Positions 26,432 through 35,029 of a DNA stretch of 64,000 nucleotides are shown piece after piece. The position numbers and the translations under genes are program-made. Location of the stretch: the NCBI GenBank assembly GCA_004295015.1, contig SHNE01000022.1, positions 62,001 through 126,000 of the forward strand. The letters are read 5' to 3'. Each line of letters begins with the position of its first letter. Within the stretch, counting starts at the first letter, position 1. The notes below the pieces were generated by a model. The model was not told the DNA's origin. It searched no databases and saw nothing but the letters and a program-made list of their open reading frames with translations. Origin of the DNA: Bacteroidota bacterium. Its GTDB lineage: Bacteria > Bacteroidota > Bacteroidia > AKYH767-A > 2013-40CM-41-45.

Positions 26432-27184
26432 TCACTCCCCGAACCATACGAAAAGCTCATTCTGTGTTAATTTCTCTTTTTTATCTCCCTGAATATCATG
26501 TATAATCTTTCCTTCACGCAATAGGATCAGTCTATTGCCATAATTTAAAGCGTCTTTTAGCTGATGGGTGATAAGTATGCATGTCAACCTTCTTTCCGCG
26601 ATAACACGTTTTGCGAGTTTCATAAATACTTCAGACGTTTTGGGGTCTAAAGCTGCAGTTGGTTCATCCATCAACAGGATTTTCGCTTCATCCATCACAG
26701 CCATTGATAGTGTCATGGCTTGTCTCTGTCCGCCACTTAAAGTTCCAACCGGCTGATCCAATTTTTTTTCAAGATCCAATCCCAGGGCACCCACATGATC
26801 CGCAACTTCATCCCTGAATTTTTTACCTGTACCAATTTGTAGTCCTTTTTTTTGCGTGCGCAATGCCGCCAAACGAAAGTTTTCTAATACCGAAAGATCA
26901 GGTGCTGTTCCTAACAGAGGATTTTGAAATAATCGTGCTATCCATTTACAGCGCTTATGCTCGGGTAGATTTGTTGCATCAATTCCATCTACTAAAATTT
27001 TTCCTGAGTCCGGAATAACTGTATCGGCAAGGCTGTTCATTAAAGTTGACTTCCCTGAGCCATTCGATCCGATGAGCACCACAAATTCTCCTGATTTAAT
27101 AGTCAGGTTTATTTCGGAGAGTGCTTTCGTTTCGTTCACAGTTCCCTTTTGAAAAGTATAATTAATATTCTTCAGTTCTATCAT
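26432..27184 (-). CDS. ABC importer ATPase (COG1101-type)
   Basis: A 250-residue ATP-binding protein. Walker A is GSNGSGKS (39-46), the signature is LSGGQRQAM, Walker B is ILLMDEPTAAL and the switch histidine is in LITHQLKDAL. It overlaps the permease gene by four bases (ATGA) and, with the substrate-binding lipoprotein upstream, forms a complete importer of the kind represented by the TrpXYZ system. The signature and D-loop are intact. The substrate cannot be read from the sequence. Confidence 0.9.
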   Translation of the reverse strand: MIELKNINYTFQKGTVNETKALSEINLTIKSGEFVVLIGSNGSGKSTLMNSLADTVIPDSGKILVDGIDATNLPEHKRCKWIARLFQNPLLGTAPDLSVLENFRLAALRTQKKGLQIGTGKKFRDEVADHVGALGLDLEKKLDQPVGTLSGGQRQAMTLSMAVMDEAKILLMDEPTAALDPKTSEVFMKLAKRVIAERRLTCILITHQLKDALNYGNRLILLREGKIIHDIQGDKKEKLTQNELFVWFGE

Positions 27185-28044
27185 GTGCTTTTTTTCAAAT
27201 TGGGAATACTGATAACGATAAGCACAAAGACAGCAACAACTAATTTTAAGTATAAGGCATCAATCCCTATGGTTAATGCGAAAGCAAGGATCAATCGAAA
27301 CAGAATGCTGCCTGCAATAACTCCGAGCAGGTGAATTGTTATGGAGCGTACTTTAAATAAATTTAAGAGTATTTCTCCAATCATCACGGAGCCAAGTCCA
27401 AGAATTACAATTCCAATGCCCATATTGATGTCGGCGAATCCTTGTACCTGTGTAATTAAAAAACCACTCAGGGCGATGAGTCCATTTGCCAGTCCTATGC
27501 CGGCTATTTTCAGTGTTTGCGGATTTACACCCAGAGATCGAATCATTTGTTCATTGTTTCCCGTTGCTCTCATGGCCAGACCAAAATCAGTTTTAAGCAA
27601 GCATGATATAATGGCCCAGAGGAGACTTGTAAAGAGTATAAGTACCAGCAATTGTGAACTTGTATCACTCATGAATGAGTCAGTGAAATTAAAAACGGAG
27701 CTTGTATCTATTAATGGAATGTTTGACCTGCCCATGATGGCCAGGTTCACAGAGTATAAGGCAGTCATCACCAAAATGCCGGCCAACAATGCATTTACTT
27801 TTAATTTAGTGTGGATGAGTCCGGTGCAAATTCCTGCCAAGGCTCCTGCTGCAAAAACAAAGAGTAAAGTTAAGCCCGGAGAATAGCCACTTGAAACCAT
27901 GACTGCGGTAATTGCTCCTCCGAGAGTAAAGCTTCCATCGGTGGTGATATCCGGAATGTTGAAAATCCGCATAGTAATAAAAATCCCCATTGCAAGTGAG
28001 GCGAAACCGAGTCCAAGTAATACGGCGCTGAGGTAAAAATTCAT
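27181..28044 (-). CDS. ABC importer permease (BPD_transp_2 family)
   Basis: A 287-residue membrane protein with eight to nine hydrophobic helices, of the family that includes ribose and branched-chain amino-acid permeases and COG4120. The N-terminal stretch has FNIPDITTDGSFTLGGAI, typical of this subgroup; the end has LKLVVAVFVLIVISIPNL. I start it at the ATG at 28042-28044 (MNFYLSAVLLG); a TTG six codons upstream is also possible. It overlaps the ATPase gene by four bases and follows the binding-protein gene by 87. Confidence 0.88.
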   Translation of the reverse strand: MNFYLSAVLLGLGFASLAMGIFITMRIFNIPDITTDGSFTLGGAITAVMVSSGYSPGLTLLFVFAAGALAGICTGLIHTKLKVNALLAGILVMTALYSVNLAIMGRSNIPLIDTSSVFNFTDSFMSDTSSQLLVLILFTSLLWAIISCLLKTDFGLAMRATGNNEQMIRSLGVNPQTLKIAGIGLANGLIALSGFLITQVQGFADINMGIGIVILGLGSVMIGEILLNLFKVRSITIHLLGVIAGSILFRLILAFALTIGIDALYLKLVVAVFVLIVISIPNLKKST

Positions 28045-28131
28045 TAGAGCTTTTTCGGACAAAATTTCTGATCAGATGCTCAGAAATTGCAAATCCGAAA
28101 TTACGAAATTAAATATACACTGGTTGTGCTA

Positions 28132-29094
28132 TTAATTTACTTTCACAAAAGTGGAATCAAATTGTACGCCGAATAGTTCTGCCTTTTGGCTGTTGTAAAC
28201 CCTGCGACGGACTTTGACCAATTCCGGTTGTATATTCTTCAGGCTTTTGGTTTTCAAAAATTGTGCTGCTTGTCGGCCTGACTGATAGCCCCATTGGTAC
28301 ATATCAGCGCCAAAAGCTACCAGGGCTCCTCGTTTTACTAATCCTTCTTCACTGCTAAATACCGGAATTTTTTCTTTGTCACAGAGCTTTACTATCACTT
28401 CCATGCTTGAGAACACTGTATTGTCAGGCAAGGCAAAGAAGGCTTCAATATTTTTGTTGAGAAGAGCAGCAACAACAAGTTGGGTTTCATTGCTGGAGTT
28501 TACAGGCAACTTCACTAATTCAATTCCAAGGGAAAGGCACATGCTTTCTATTCTTTCAAGTGCATCCATGGATTGAGGCTCACTTTGATTATATATAGTG
28601 CCGATTTTTTTAATCTTAGGAAAGATATTTTTGATTAATAACACAGAGGTGTCAATATATTCCAATGTCTCATAAACACCGAACAGATTTGCAGGAGCAT
28701 AACCTTTTTTATCGGTAAGTCTGGCAATATCCGGTCGTGGCGATACCATCATGAAAACAGGAATGTCACCTGTGCGCTGAACTGCTGTGATAGTTGAGAG
28801 AGTGGGGTTGCTTGCAATTAAATCCACACGTTGACTAATCAGATAGTCGCAAGCCTGAACCAATGTTGCTTGGTCATTTTGTGCATTGCGATAAATTACT
28901 TCAATCGTCTTATGCATTGGATTAAATCCTTCTTCATCCAGGGCGACAAAGAATCCTTTACGTGCTTGTTCAAGGGTTTCGTCTTGAAGCAAGTCAAGGA
29001 AGCCGATGGAAGGGATGTTTCTCTGGCTTCGTTCTTTGCATGAAAAAATGATCAGTGTTGCGAATACAAAGAGGAGAAGAAAGGTGTTTTTCAT
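28132..29094 (-). CDS. ABC importer substrate-binding lipoprotein (COG2984/TrpX-like)
   Basis: A 320-residue periplasmic-binding-type lipoprotein. The signal ends IIFSCKER, lipidated at C19. It has the two-lobe fold seen in the ABC_sub_bind family, with IPSIGFLDLLQDETLEQARKGF at the start (motif split: PSIGFLDLLQD), VDLIASNPTLSTIT, KKIGTIYNQSEPQS and FALPDNTVFSS. Related proteins bind aromatic amino acids or other small organics. It is the first gene of the importer. Confidence 0.88.
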   Translation of the reverse strand: MKNTFLLLFVFATLIIFSCKERSQRNIPSIGFLDLLQDETLEQARKGFFVALDEEGFNPMHKTIEVIYRNAQNDQATLVQACDYLISQRVDLIASNPTLSTITAVQRTGDIPVFMMVSPRPDIARLTDKKGYAPANLFGVYETLEYIDTSVLLIKNIFPKIKKIGTIYNQSEPQSMDALERIESMCLSLGIELVKLPVNSSNETQLVVAALLNKNIEAFFALPDNTVFSSMEVIVKLCDKEKIPVFSSEEGLVKRGALVAFGADMYQWGYQSGRQAAQFLKTKSLKNIQPELVKVRRRVYNSQKAELFGVQFDSTFVKVN

Positions 29095-29196
29095 ATTTCA
29101 GGTTCACATGGAGAAGAGATGTAATACCACCATTTTAAAAAGAAACCGATATTTCAATTGAAGAGTATGGTCTTGTTCATGCAGCAATATTATTTT

Positions 29197-29982
29197 CTAC
29201 CAACTCCCTCCGGCACCGCCACCGCCCGAACTTCCTCCTCCAAAACCGCCGAAGCCACCGCCGCCACCGAAGCCTCCTCCAAAGCCACCACCGCCTGAAA
29301 AATTTCCCCATGATCCGCGGGAACGATTGGAAGCTGCGTTCAGTAAGGCCCATGCTGCCCAGAAGGCAAGATGGTTTGTTTTTGCATAACGTTTAACGCT
29401 ACGAACTTTGGTAAACATGACAATTAAAAAAACTACTAAGATCAGGAATATCATAAACAAGGGTGGCTTTTCATCCTGCCTGGTATTTTTTACATAGTCA
29501 TCTGCACTGTATTCGCCACTAACCAGTGCCATAATGGAATTTACAGCCTGGTCTATGCCCTGATAAAATTGCCCTTGCTTGAAATTTGGAACGATATCCT
29601 GTTCGACTATTCGCTTGCACAAAGCGTCCGGCAGAACGCCTTCAATTCCATAGCCGGTATTGATGAAAACTTTTCGGTCTTCCTTGGCTACAAGCACAAG
29701 CACGCCATTATTGTTTTTCTTTTGTCCGATTCCCCATTTGTTATAAAGCTGCACGGCATATTCAGAAATTTCATAAGATCCTGTACTCTGCATAATCACC
29801 ACAGCAATCTGCGTGGAGGTGCTGTCATTAAAAGCGACGAGCTTGCTTTCCAGGCTTGAAATTTCCTGGCTGCTGAGGGTGCTCGTAAAATCTGTCACCA
29901 GCGTTCCTGATTTCGCAGGGAAATCCTGAGCACCTATAACGGTGTGAACGAAAAGAAAAAATACGAGGAAAATATTTTTCAT
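29197..29982 (-). CDS. TPM-domain membrane protein with glycine-rich tail
   Basis: A 261-residue protein with a signal peptide (1-17), a TPM domain (about 22-150, with TQIAVVIMQSTGSYEISEYA and NNGVLVLVAKEDRKVFINTGYGIEG split across motifs), a membrane helix (about 175-192) and a tail of FGGGF/GGGG repeats (about 228-261). TPM domains are found in proteins linked to photosystem II repair and membrane stress; their activity is not settled. It lies 11 bases after another TPM gene, downstream of lemA, in an arrangement common in Bacteroidota. Confidence 0.88.
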   Translation of the reverse strand: MKNIFLVFFLFVHTVIGAQDFPAKSGTLVTDFTSTLSSQEISSLESKLVAFNDSTSTQIAVVIMQSTGSYEISEYAVQLYNKWGIGQKKNNNGVLVLVAKEDRKVFINTGYGIEGVLPDALCKRIVEQDIVPNFKQGQFYQGIDQAVNSIMALVSGEYSADDYVKNTRQDEKPPLFMIFLILVVFLIVMFTKVRSVKRYAKTNHLAFWAAWALLNAASNRSRGSWGNFSGGGGFGGGFGGGGGFGGFGGGSSGGGGAGGSW

Positions 29983-29993
29983 GTTAAATTTCT

Positions 29994-30464
29994 TCAGGAT
30001 CCTGAATTGTTTTGGCCTGATTTATCGCTTTTGCCAAATACAATTTCATTTGACAATTCATTCTTGTCATTCTTCTGATAAGGGAAATTCTTTTGCAATG
30101 CTTCTCCTGCCATAAGCACGCCGTTTTTTAGGCCTTCGACAAAATTTCCGGTAGTAAAATGGTTTTGCATTGCCATCTTAATTTCATACCAGAAATCTGT
30201 ATTCACTTTGGCATTTATGCCTGAATCTCCAAGGATGGCAAATTGCCTTGAATCAATAGCGAGATAAAAAAGGACCCCATTGCGATCCTTTGTCTTATGC
30301 ATCTTGAGTTCCTTGAATATAAATGCAGCGCGATCTAAAACATTTTCACCGCACTCACTTTCTACAAAAAGTCTTATTTCTCCGCTTGTATTCTTTTCGG
30401 CGACAGCAATGGCGTCTTCGATTTGGAGTCTTTCTTCTTCAGTAAACTTGCCTTCAGCGCTCAT
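29994..30464 (-). CDS. TPM-domain protein, short cytoplasmic form
   Basis: A 156-residue protein with a TPM domain (about 8-130), with KNTSGEIRLFVE, KTKDRNGVLFYLAIDSRQFA and ILGDSGINAKV. It has no signal peptide or membrane helix. Its start overlaps the stop of lemA by one base (TAATG), so the two are translationally coupled. The glycine-rich TPM protein follows. Function is unknown. Confidence 0.88.
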   Translation of the reverse strand: MSAEGKFTEEERLQIEDAIAVAEKNTSGEIRLFVESECGENVLDRAAFIFKELKMHKTKDRNGVLFYLAIDSRQFAILGDSGINAKVNTDFWYEIKMAMQNHFTTGNFVEGLKNGVLMAGEALQKNFPYQKNDKNELSNEIVFGKSDKSGQNNSGS

Positions 30465-31039
30465 TAGAATTTAACTTCAGGAGCTTTTTCACTACCCTTA
30501 TCTGACTCGAAGTAAGGACGGTCTTTGAATCCAAGCAAATTTGCAATCAGCACTCGTGGAAATTTGAGTCGGCTGGTATTGTACGATTGTGCCGCTTCAT
30601 TGTACTGACGGCGCGCCTCGTTAATTCTGTTTTCTGTTCCTTCCAACTGAGCCTGCAATTCCTGAAAATTCTGGATAGCTTTTAGCTGAGGATAATTTTC
30701 TGCCACGGCTAACAATCGACTAAGGGCTCCTCCCAGTTGAGCTTGCGCTGCCTGGTATTGCTGAAGTTTTTCAGGTGTGAGATCATTCGCATCAAGTTTG
30801 ATGCTCGTTGCGCTGGCTCTTGCCTGTATTACTGCCTCGAGCGTTGACTTTTCAAAATCTGCAGCACCTTTTACAACATTAACCAGGTTTGGAATAAGAT
30901 CCGCACGACGCTGGTATTGGTTCTCGACATTTGCCCATGATTTATTCACACTTTCGCGTGAGCTTACCAGGCCATTGTAAGCACTGATTCCCCACAGGAC
31001 AAGTATTCCAAGAACAATCCAGATTGCATATTTTTTCAT
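30464..31039 (-). CDS. lemA: LemA family protein
   Basis: A 191-residue protein with an N-terminal membrane anchor (about 4-22) and a four-helix bundle. The family motifs are YNGLVSSRESVNKSWANVENQYQRRADLIPNLV (shortened here: SWANVENQYQRR, ADLIPNLV), FEKSTLEAVIQARA and AENYPQLKAIQNF. LemA proteins are widespread; their function is unclear. It leads the lemA-TPM-TPM unit and has a good upstream promoter match. Confidence 0.94.
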   Translation of the reverse strand: MKKYAIWIVLGILVLWGISAYNGLVSSRESVNKSWANVENQYQRRADLIPNLVNVVKGAADFEKSTLEAVIQARASATSIKLDANDLTPEKLQQYQAAQAQLGGALSRLLAVAENYPQLKAIQNFQELQAQLEGTENRINEARRQYNEAAQSYNTSRLKFPRVLIANLLGFKDRPYFESDKGSEKAPEVKF

Positions 31040-31083
31040 GATAATTCTGTTGGTTTAGTTTAGGTTTATTAAAAAAATTTCTG

Positions 31084-31115
31084 CAAAGATAAATGTAATT
31101 TGTCGGATAGAACAA
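31084..31115 (-). promoter_or_regulatory. Promoter of the lemA-TPM operon
   Basis: On the - strand a TTG (31113-31115) precedes a TATCTTTG box (31084-31091) by 21 bases. Both elements and the spacing fit the Bacteroidota sigma factor consensus (TTTG, about 20, TAnnTTTG). The box ends 44 bases before the lemA ATG. Confidence 0.55.
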
Positions 31116-31252
31116 TTGCAGCCAAAATAATCTGATATCAATTTGATTAGTAAATAAGGGATAAAAGTGGCAAGAGCCTATGCCAAAGGTTTATTGAAAA
31201 AAAACCTTTGCGGAGGAGGGTGCTTTACGGTAACAAAATAATATGCCGTAAT

Positions 31253-31540
31253 TTATTCGAAAAAATCTATTCCCAGAATAGAGTGAATAGGAATGTCTAC
31301 GTTTCCTTTCAGGATAATATAATTTTCGGTGAGATTCCAGACCGTTGTATCTGTAACCATTCTGCCTTCTGAAGTCTCGAAAATGATTTTAACCTTTTGG
31401 TGGGAAGCGTTACCAAGCAAAAGAGCCCGGTGCAGATCGGATCTTAAATTGCTATGAAAGTTTGCATCCTTTTCAGCACTGATATTCCTGAACTTTAATC
31501 CCGGAATGTCTTCTTTTTGTACAGCTATGGCCTGAATCAT
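31253..31540 (-). CDS. Small protein of unknown function
   Basis: A 95-residue protein without signal peptide. The end is beta-rich: VKIIFETSEGRMVTDT, then VWNLTENYIILKGNVDIPIHSILGID. The latter has the look of a short Sm-like or split-barrel sheet in which an inducing stimulus is judged by strand pairs (like small metabolite-responsive proteins of Bacteroidota). I do not recognise the family. It stands alone, 213 bases from lemA and 230 from the next gene. Confidence 0.65.
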   Translation of the reverse strand: MIQAIAVQKEDIPGLKFRNISAEKDANFHSNLRSDLHRALLLGNASHQKVKIIFETSEGRMVTDTTVWNLTENYIILKGNVDIPIHSILGIDFFE

Positions 31541-31770
31541 AAATGGATGGGTTAATTTTCTTTAGGATAAGAATTTTTGCCGGGGTTTTTCGCAGTTGCT
31601 TAGAAAACGAATTACCGCTTCACTTATTGTTGTTAATAAGAGGATAGCTGAATGATTTTTAGGTGGAAAACATTCATGGCAGTAAATTGTTTCAGGCCAT
31701 CGATCAAATGTTTAAAATGTAAATCAACTATTTACCTGTGAGATGAAACAAAATGAAATTTTCGAATTGT

Positions 31771-32265
31771 TCAGATGGAGCCTCTGAGCGTTAATTCCTT
31801 TAAAATTCTTTCCAGTTCAAGAGGCTTCTGAGTGCCAATCCTTGTATGAGTCCCTTCTTTACTTGTAAGTTCGATCGCTTCATCTCCTCCGGTATAAAAT
31901 CGAATCAAGCCGTTTAGCTGTAAGTTGAAAACGGCATTGTTCAGGTGGTATTTGCTGTATTTTTTACGCTCGATTTTTACAATGTTTCCAATGTCAATTT
32001 TTACCCGGCGCGTAGTCCACAGACCGTCCAGCTCGATATAATTTTTGAAAACACGAATTTTAATATGCAGAACGAAGAGGAGAACAATTGAGATTACGAT
32101 AATACTTATTCCAAGCCAGAAAAAAAGATCTCCGTTTCTGTCGTTGTGAATTTTCCACCAGTATAAGCCAAAGCAAAACAAGGCCAAAGATAATCGACGA
32201 AGCATGCTTAAGGAGTTATAGCCCAGGTATTGCTTCTCTTCAAATAGTGGTTGCTCTTGGTTCAC
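31771..32265 (-). CDS. Small membrane protein with PH-like C-terminal part
   Basis: A 164-residue protein with two membrane helices (about 27-40 and 48-69) and a beta-rich soluble end (70-164) with VFKNYIELDGLWTTRRVKIDI, a pattern (split here: YIELDGLW, RRVKIDI) like bacterial PH domains. The start is a GTG (32263-32265), one base after the tilS stop; no ATG is available nearby. Tight linkage to tilS suggests one transcript, but no shared role is evident. Confidence 0.72.
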   Translation of the reverse strand: MNQEQPLFEEKQYLGYNSLSMLRRLSLALFCFGLYWWKIHNDRNGDLFFWLGISIIVISIVLLFVLHIKIRVFKNYIELDGLWTTRRVKIDIGNIVKIERKKYSKYHLNNAVFNLQLNGLIRFYTGGDEAIELTSKEGTHTRIGTQKPLELERILKELTLRGSI

Positions 32266-32266
32266 T

Positions 32267-33595
32267 TTAAAGTTTATTAATAGTTAAGGTAAAAATGTAT
32301 TGAGTCGATTCGGTAACTTTATATCTCTCGTCAATTCGATGTCCTAAGATACAAACAATGTCTGTACCTGACAAGAGGACGAGGCAATTCTCTTTGTCAA
32401 TACGGTTCACTTTATTGTCGATCAGGAAATCGCTGACCTTCTTTTTGTTCTTCATGCCCAAAGGGTAGAAGAAGTCCCCGGCCATCCAGGGGCGGACGAG
32501 CAAGGGGAAGCTCAGTTTCTTAGCGTCCAGTTGCTGTATGGAAGGCTCTTTTGATACATCCTGACCAGGCATTAACTTCAGGGTTTTTACCTGAATGTGC
32601 AGGTTTTCATAATGAAAGCCCTCATCCGATCCGGTCAGGGATACCGGTTTTAAACTTGCTTCTGAACCGCGCTCAATGATGAGTTCATTCCTGTCCCGTA
32701 GCATTCTAAGGCCTCCTGAGTAGAAAAATTTACCCGGCTTATTAGAGCCGATGATGCTTTCCACATTCGTGGATTTTAGCCCAAGTGCATTCAGAATCAG
32801 TTGAAGTTTGGCAGTCGCCTCGCTTTCTTTTTTTAGTGAAGGGATATTTAATTTCCACTTGTTCTTCCCCGTTGATATGAGAAATTTTGTTGTCAGGCTG
32901 CTTGTCAATTCAGCTTGCAAGGCTGCTGATTGCCTGAGGTTCTCAAAATTCTTCTGCATGACAGACTGAAATTCAGGCTGAAGATTTTCGAGAATCGGGA
33001 TCAGCTTATGCCTGATTCTGTTTCTGAAATAGTCATCTGATGCATTCGATGAATCCTCCCTCCATTTTAACTTTTCTTTTTTGGCGAAGGCAAGGATTTC
33101 CTTTCTTGAAAAAGTGGAAAGCGGACGAATATATTCATCGGTCTTAATCGGAATGCCTGTCAGGCCTTTGATACCGGTGCCACGAAGTAAATTAATAAAG
33201 AAAGTTTCGATGGAGTCATCTAAATGATGTGCTGTAGCCAGACTCCGGTAATTTTCTTTCTGAAGAATTTCGCTAAACCAGGTATATCTCAATTCCCTCG
33301 CTGCAAGCTGTGTGGATACTTTATTCTTCTTAGAATAAGCCTCAATATTGAATTTCTTTAAATGAAATTTAATTCCATGTTTTTGAGCCAGCTTTTTTAC
33401 AAAATCAGCATCAGCATCTGATTCCTTCCCTCGTAAATTAAAATTGCAATGTGCAACAGAGAAGGGGATTCCGGCTCTTAAAAACAATTCGACCATTACA
33501 ATCGAATCAAGTCCTCCACTTACAGCCAGAAGAATTTTATTTTCTCCCTCGAAGAGATCGTGTTCATTCCCGAATTGCAAGAATCTTGAAAGCAT
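32267..33595 (-). CDS. tilS: tRNA(Ile)-lysidine synthase
   Basis: A 442-residue enzyme that turns the wobble cytidine of one isoleucine tRNA into lysidine so that it reads AUA. The ATP pyrophosphatase P-loop is SGGLDS (26-31). Other family motifs are ATAHHLDDSIET (split: TAHHLDDS), FFINLLRGTG and EDSSNASDDYFRNRIRHKLIP (RNRIRH). The C-terminal domain (about 340-442) has MAGDFFYPLGM. I start at the ATG at 33593-33595; the open frame continues 29 codons into the upstream gene, which argues against the longer form. It is essential in most bacteria. Confidence 0.94.
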   Translation of the reverse strand: MLSRFLQFGNEHDLFEGENKILLAVSGGLDSIVMVELFLRAGIPFSVAHCNFNLRGKESDADADFVKKLAQKHGIKFHLKKFNIEAYSKKNKVSTQLAARELRYTWFSEILQKENYRSLATAHHLDDSIETFFINLLRGTGIKGLTGIPIKTDEYIRPLSTFSRKEILAFAKKEKLKWREDSSNASDDYFRNRIRHKLIPILENLQPEFQSVMQKNFENLRQSAALQAELTSSLTTKFLISTGKNKWKLNIPSLKKESEATAKLQLILNALGLKSTNVESIIGSNKPGKFFYSGGLRMLRDRNELIIERGSEASLKPVSLTGSDEGFHYENLHIQVKTLKLMPGQDVSKEPSIQQLDAKKLSFPLLVRPWMAGDFFYPLGMKNKKKVSDFLIDNKVNRIDKENCLVLLSGTDIVCILGHRIDERYKVTESTQYIFTLTINKL

Positions 33596-33635
33596 TTTTT
33601 TGTATTCTTGAAGATCAGGCGACAGATGTATAGAT

Positions 33636-34817
33636 TTATTGGAGCGCAGCGATTTTAACCAGGAGGGCTTCTGTTTCTTCAAAATCTTCCTGGTTCTCTT
33701 TCGCTATAGCGATAGCTTTATTGGCAGCCAGGGTTGCCTCTTTTTTCTTTCCCAGCTTATACAGCACTGCCGCATAGGTATCGTTGTTTGCATACGTGTT
33801 ATCGAGCTCGCACGCTGTCTTTGCCCAGCCTTCTGCTTTGTTCAGCATTAGAACATCATCAACTTTTTCATAGAAAGTCCATGCATAATTGTTTAGTTCG
33901 TTTGCTTCTTCAGGAGAGTATTTTGACATGTAATCAATTACTGTTTGGGCATAAGCATTCCAGTCATTCTGTTTTTCTGCCTTGTAGATATCTGCCTCAA
34001 GAATTATTTTGTCGGCCTCTTTGGACTTTGTGGCAGTTAATTTCCCTTTCATGGTTTCATAGCCAGACATGTCCTTTATATCAACAGCAGTGTAAAGTCC
34101 GGCTGAATATATTTTCAGGAGTTTTGCGTTTATAGCCTCAGGTGTGTAAAGGGCCGAGAATTTTTCTTTTTCCGCTTCAAACATCTGAAAAGTTTCCGTG
34201 TAGTAATCATTCACATGTTTTTCTATAATGGCCCAGTTTTCCTTGTTGCTGAATTCCTTTGGATCTACCGTATTAAAATAATCAGTGACTGCATCTTTTT
34301 TAGAAAGGCATGCTTCATCGAGAAGAGAAAAGTATTGTGAAGCTTTGTCGGCATTGACTTTTCCTCCATTGAATTTTTCTGTACTCGCAGCCAGTCTTTT
34401 GTCAGGATCAAGTGCAATCTTTCCTTGCTGTATGAATTCCTTTGCTTCAGAGCTTCCGCACACTCTGTGTAACTCTGTGCCATCCGATTTTAAATAGAGC
34501 ATCGTTGGGTAATTCTGAACCTTGAATTTTTTGGCGATATCAATTCCTTCGCCTTTTTCCATGTCTATTTTCGCATTGATAAAATTCTGATTGTAGAAAT
34601 CTGCCACGCTATCATTCGTAAAAATATTTTTTGACATGTATTTACACGGTCCGCACCATGTAGTAAAGCAATCGATAAAGATCATCTTGTTTTCTTTTTT
34701 AGCCGTAGCAAGAAGATCTTTGAATGAGCTTTGATTAAAATTTATGCTTCTGTTTTGAGCAGTTGAAATATTTGCTGCAAAAACAAACAGAATAAACAGG
34801 TGGATATATTTTTTCAT
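33636..34817 (-). CDS. Secreted thioredoxin-fold protein with helical repeat C-terminus
   Basis: A 393-residue exported protein. Signal peptide 1-20 (ending STAQ). A thioredoxin-like domain (about 25-135) has the active site C55-G-P-C58 in TTWCGPCKYM, with the cis-proline in NYPTMLYL. The remainder (about 140-393) is alpha-helical, with a TPR-like end (NNYAWTFYEKVDD, TYAAVLYKLGKKKEATLAANKAI shortened). It may act as a periplasmic thiol reductase or disulfide isomerase whose helical part binds a partner. tilS follows 40 bases downstream. A good promoter match lies upstream. Confidence 0.87.
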   Translation of the reverse strand: MKKYIHLFILFVFAANISTAQNRSINFNQSSFKDLLATAKKENKMIFIDCFTTWCGPCKYMSKNIFTNDSVADFYNQNFINAKIDMEKGEGIDIAKKFKVQNYPTMLYLKSDGTELHRVCGSSEAKEFIQQGKIALDPDKRLAASTEKFNGGKVNADKASQYFSLLDEACLSKKDAVTDYFNTVDPKEFSNKENWAIIEKHVNDYYTETFQMFEAEKEKFSALYTPEAINAKLLKIYSAGLYTAVDIKDMSGYETMKGKLTATKSKEADKIILEADIYKAEKQNDWNAYAQTVIDYMSKYSPEEANELNNYAWTFYEKVDDVLMLNKAEGWAKTACELDNTYANNDTYAAVLYKLGKKKEATLAANKAIAIAKENQEDFEETEALLVKIAALQ

Positions 34818-34872
34818 TATGTATTTTTTGGTGTCAAAAGCGAAAGCTAAGCTGAGAATCTGAATAAGATCA

Positions 34873-34904
34873 CAAAAGTACTATTTTGAAAGCTCAATTG
34901 GCAA
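34873..34904 (-). promoter_or_regulatory. Promoter of the thioredoxin-fold/tilS operon
   Basis: On the - strand a TTG (34902-34904) precedes TACTTTTG (34873-34880) by 21 bases, the same layout as the lemA promoter. The box ends 56 bases before the ATG. Confidence 0.5.
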
Positions 34905-35029
34905 TGCTTGAAAGAAATTAACCGAAATCTTGCCGGAAGAATTTCTATGCATGAATCCTAATCACATGGGTTTTCAGTCTATTTTGGAAATTGAGTAGGA
35001 CTTGCATACTTGTAAATCCCTCTGTGTTT

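Noticed and set aside
29197-29320. Glycine-rich repeat as a tandem repeat locus or CRISPR-like array
   Set aside because: The repeats are short GGN codons of a TPM protein tail with no spacer structure.
33596-33682. 29-codon N-terminal extension of TilS
   Set aside because: It would overlap the end of the upstream thioredoxin-fold gene; TilS proteins usually start about 25 residues before SGGLDS, as the ATG at 33595 gives.
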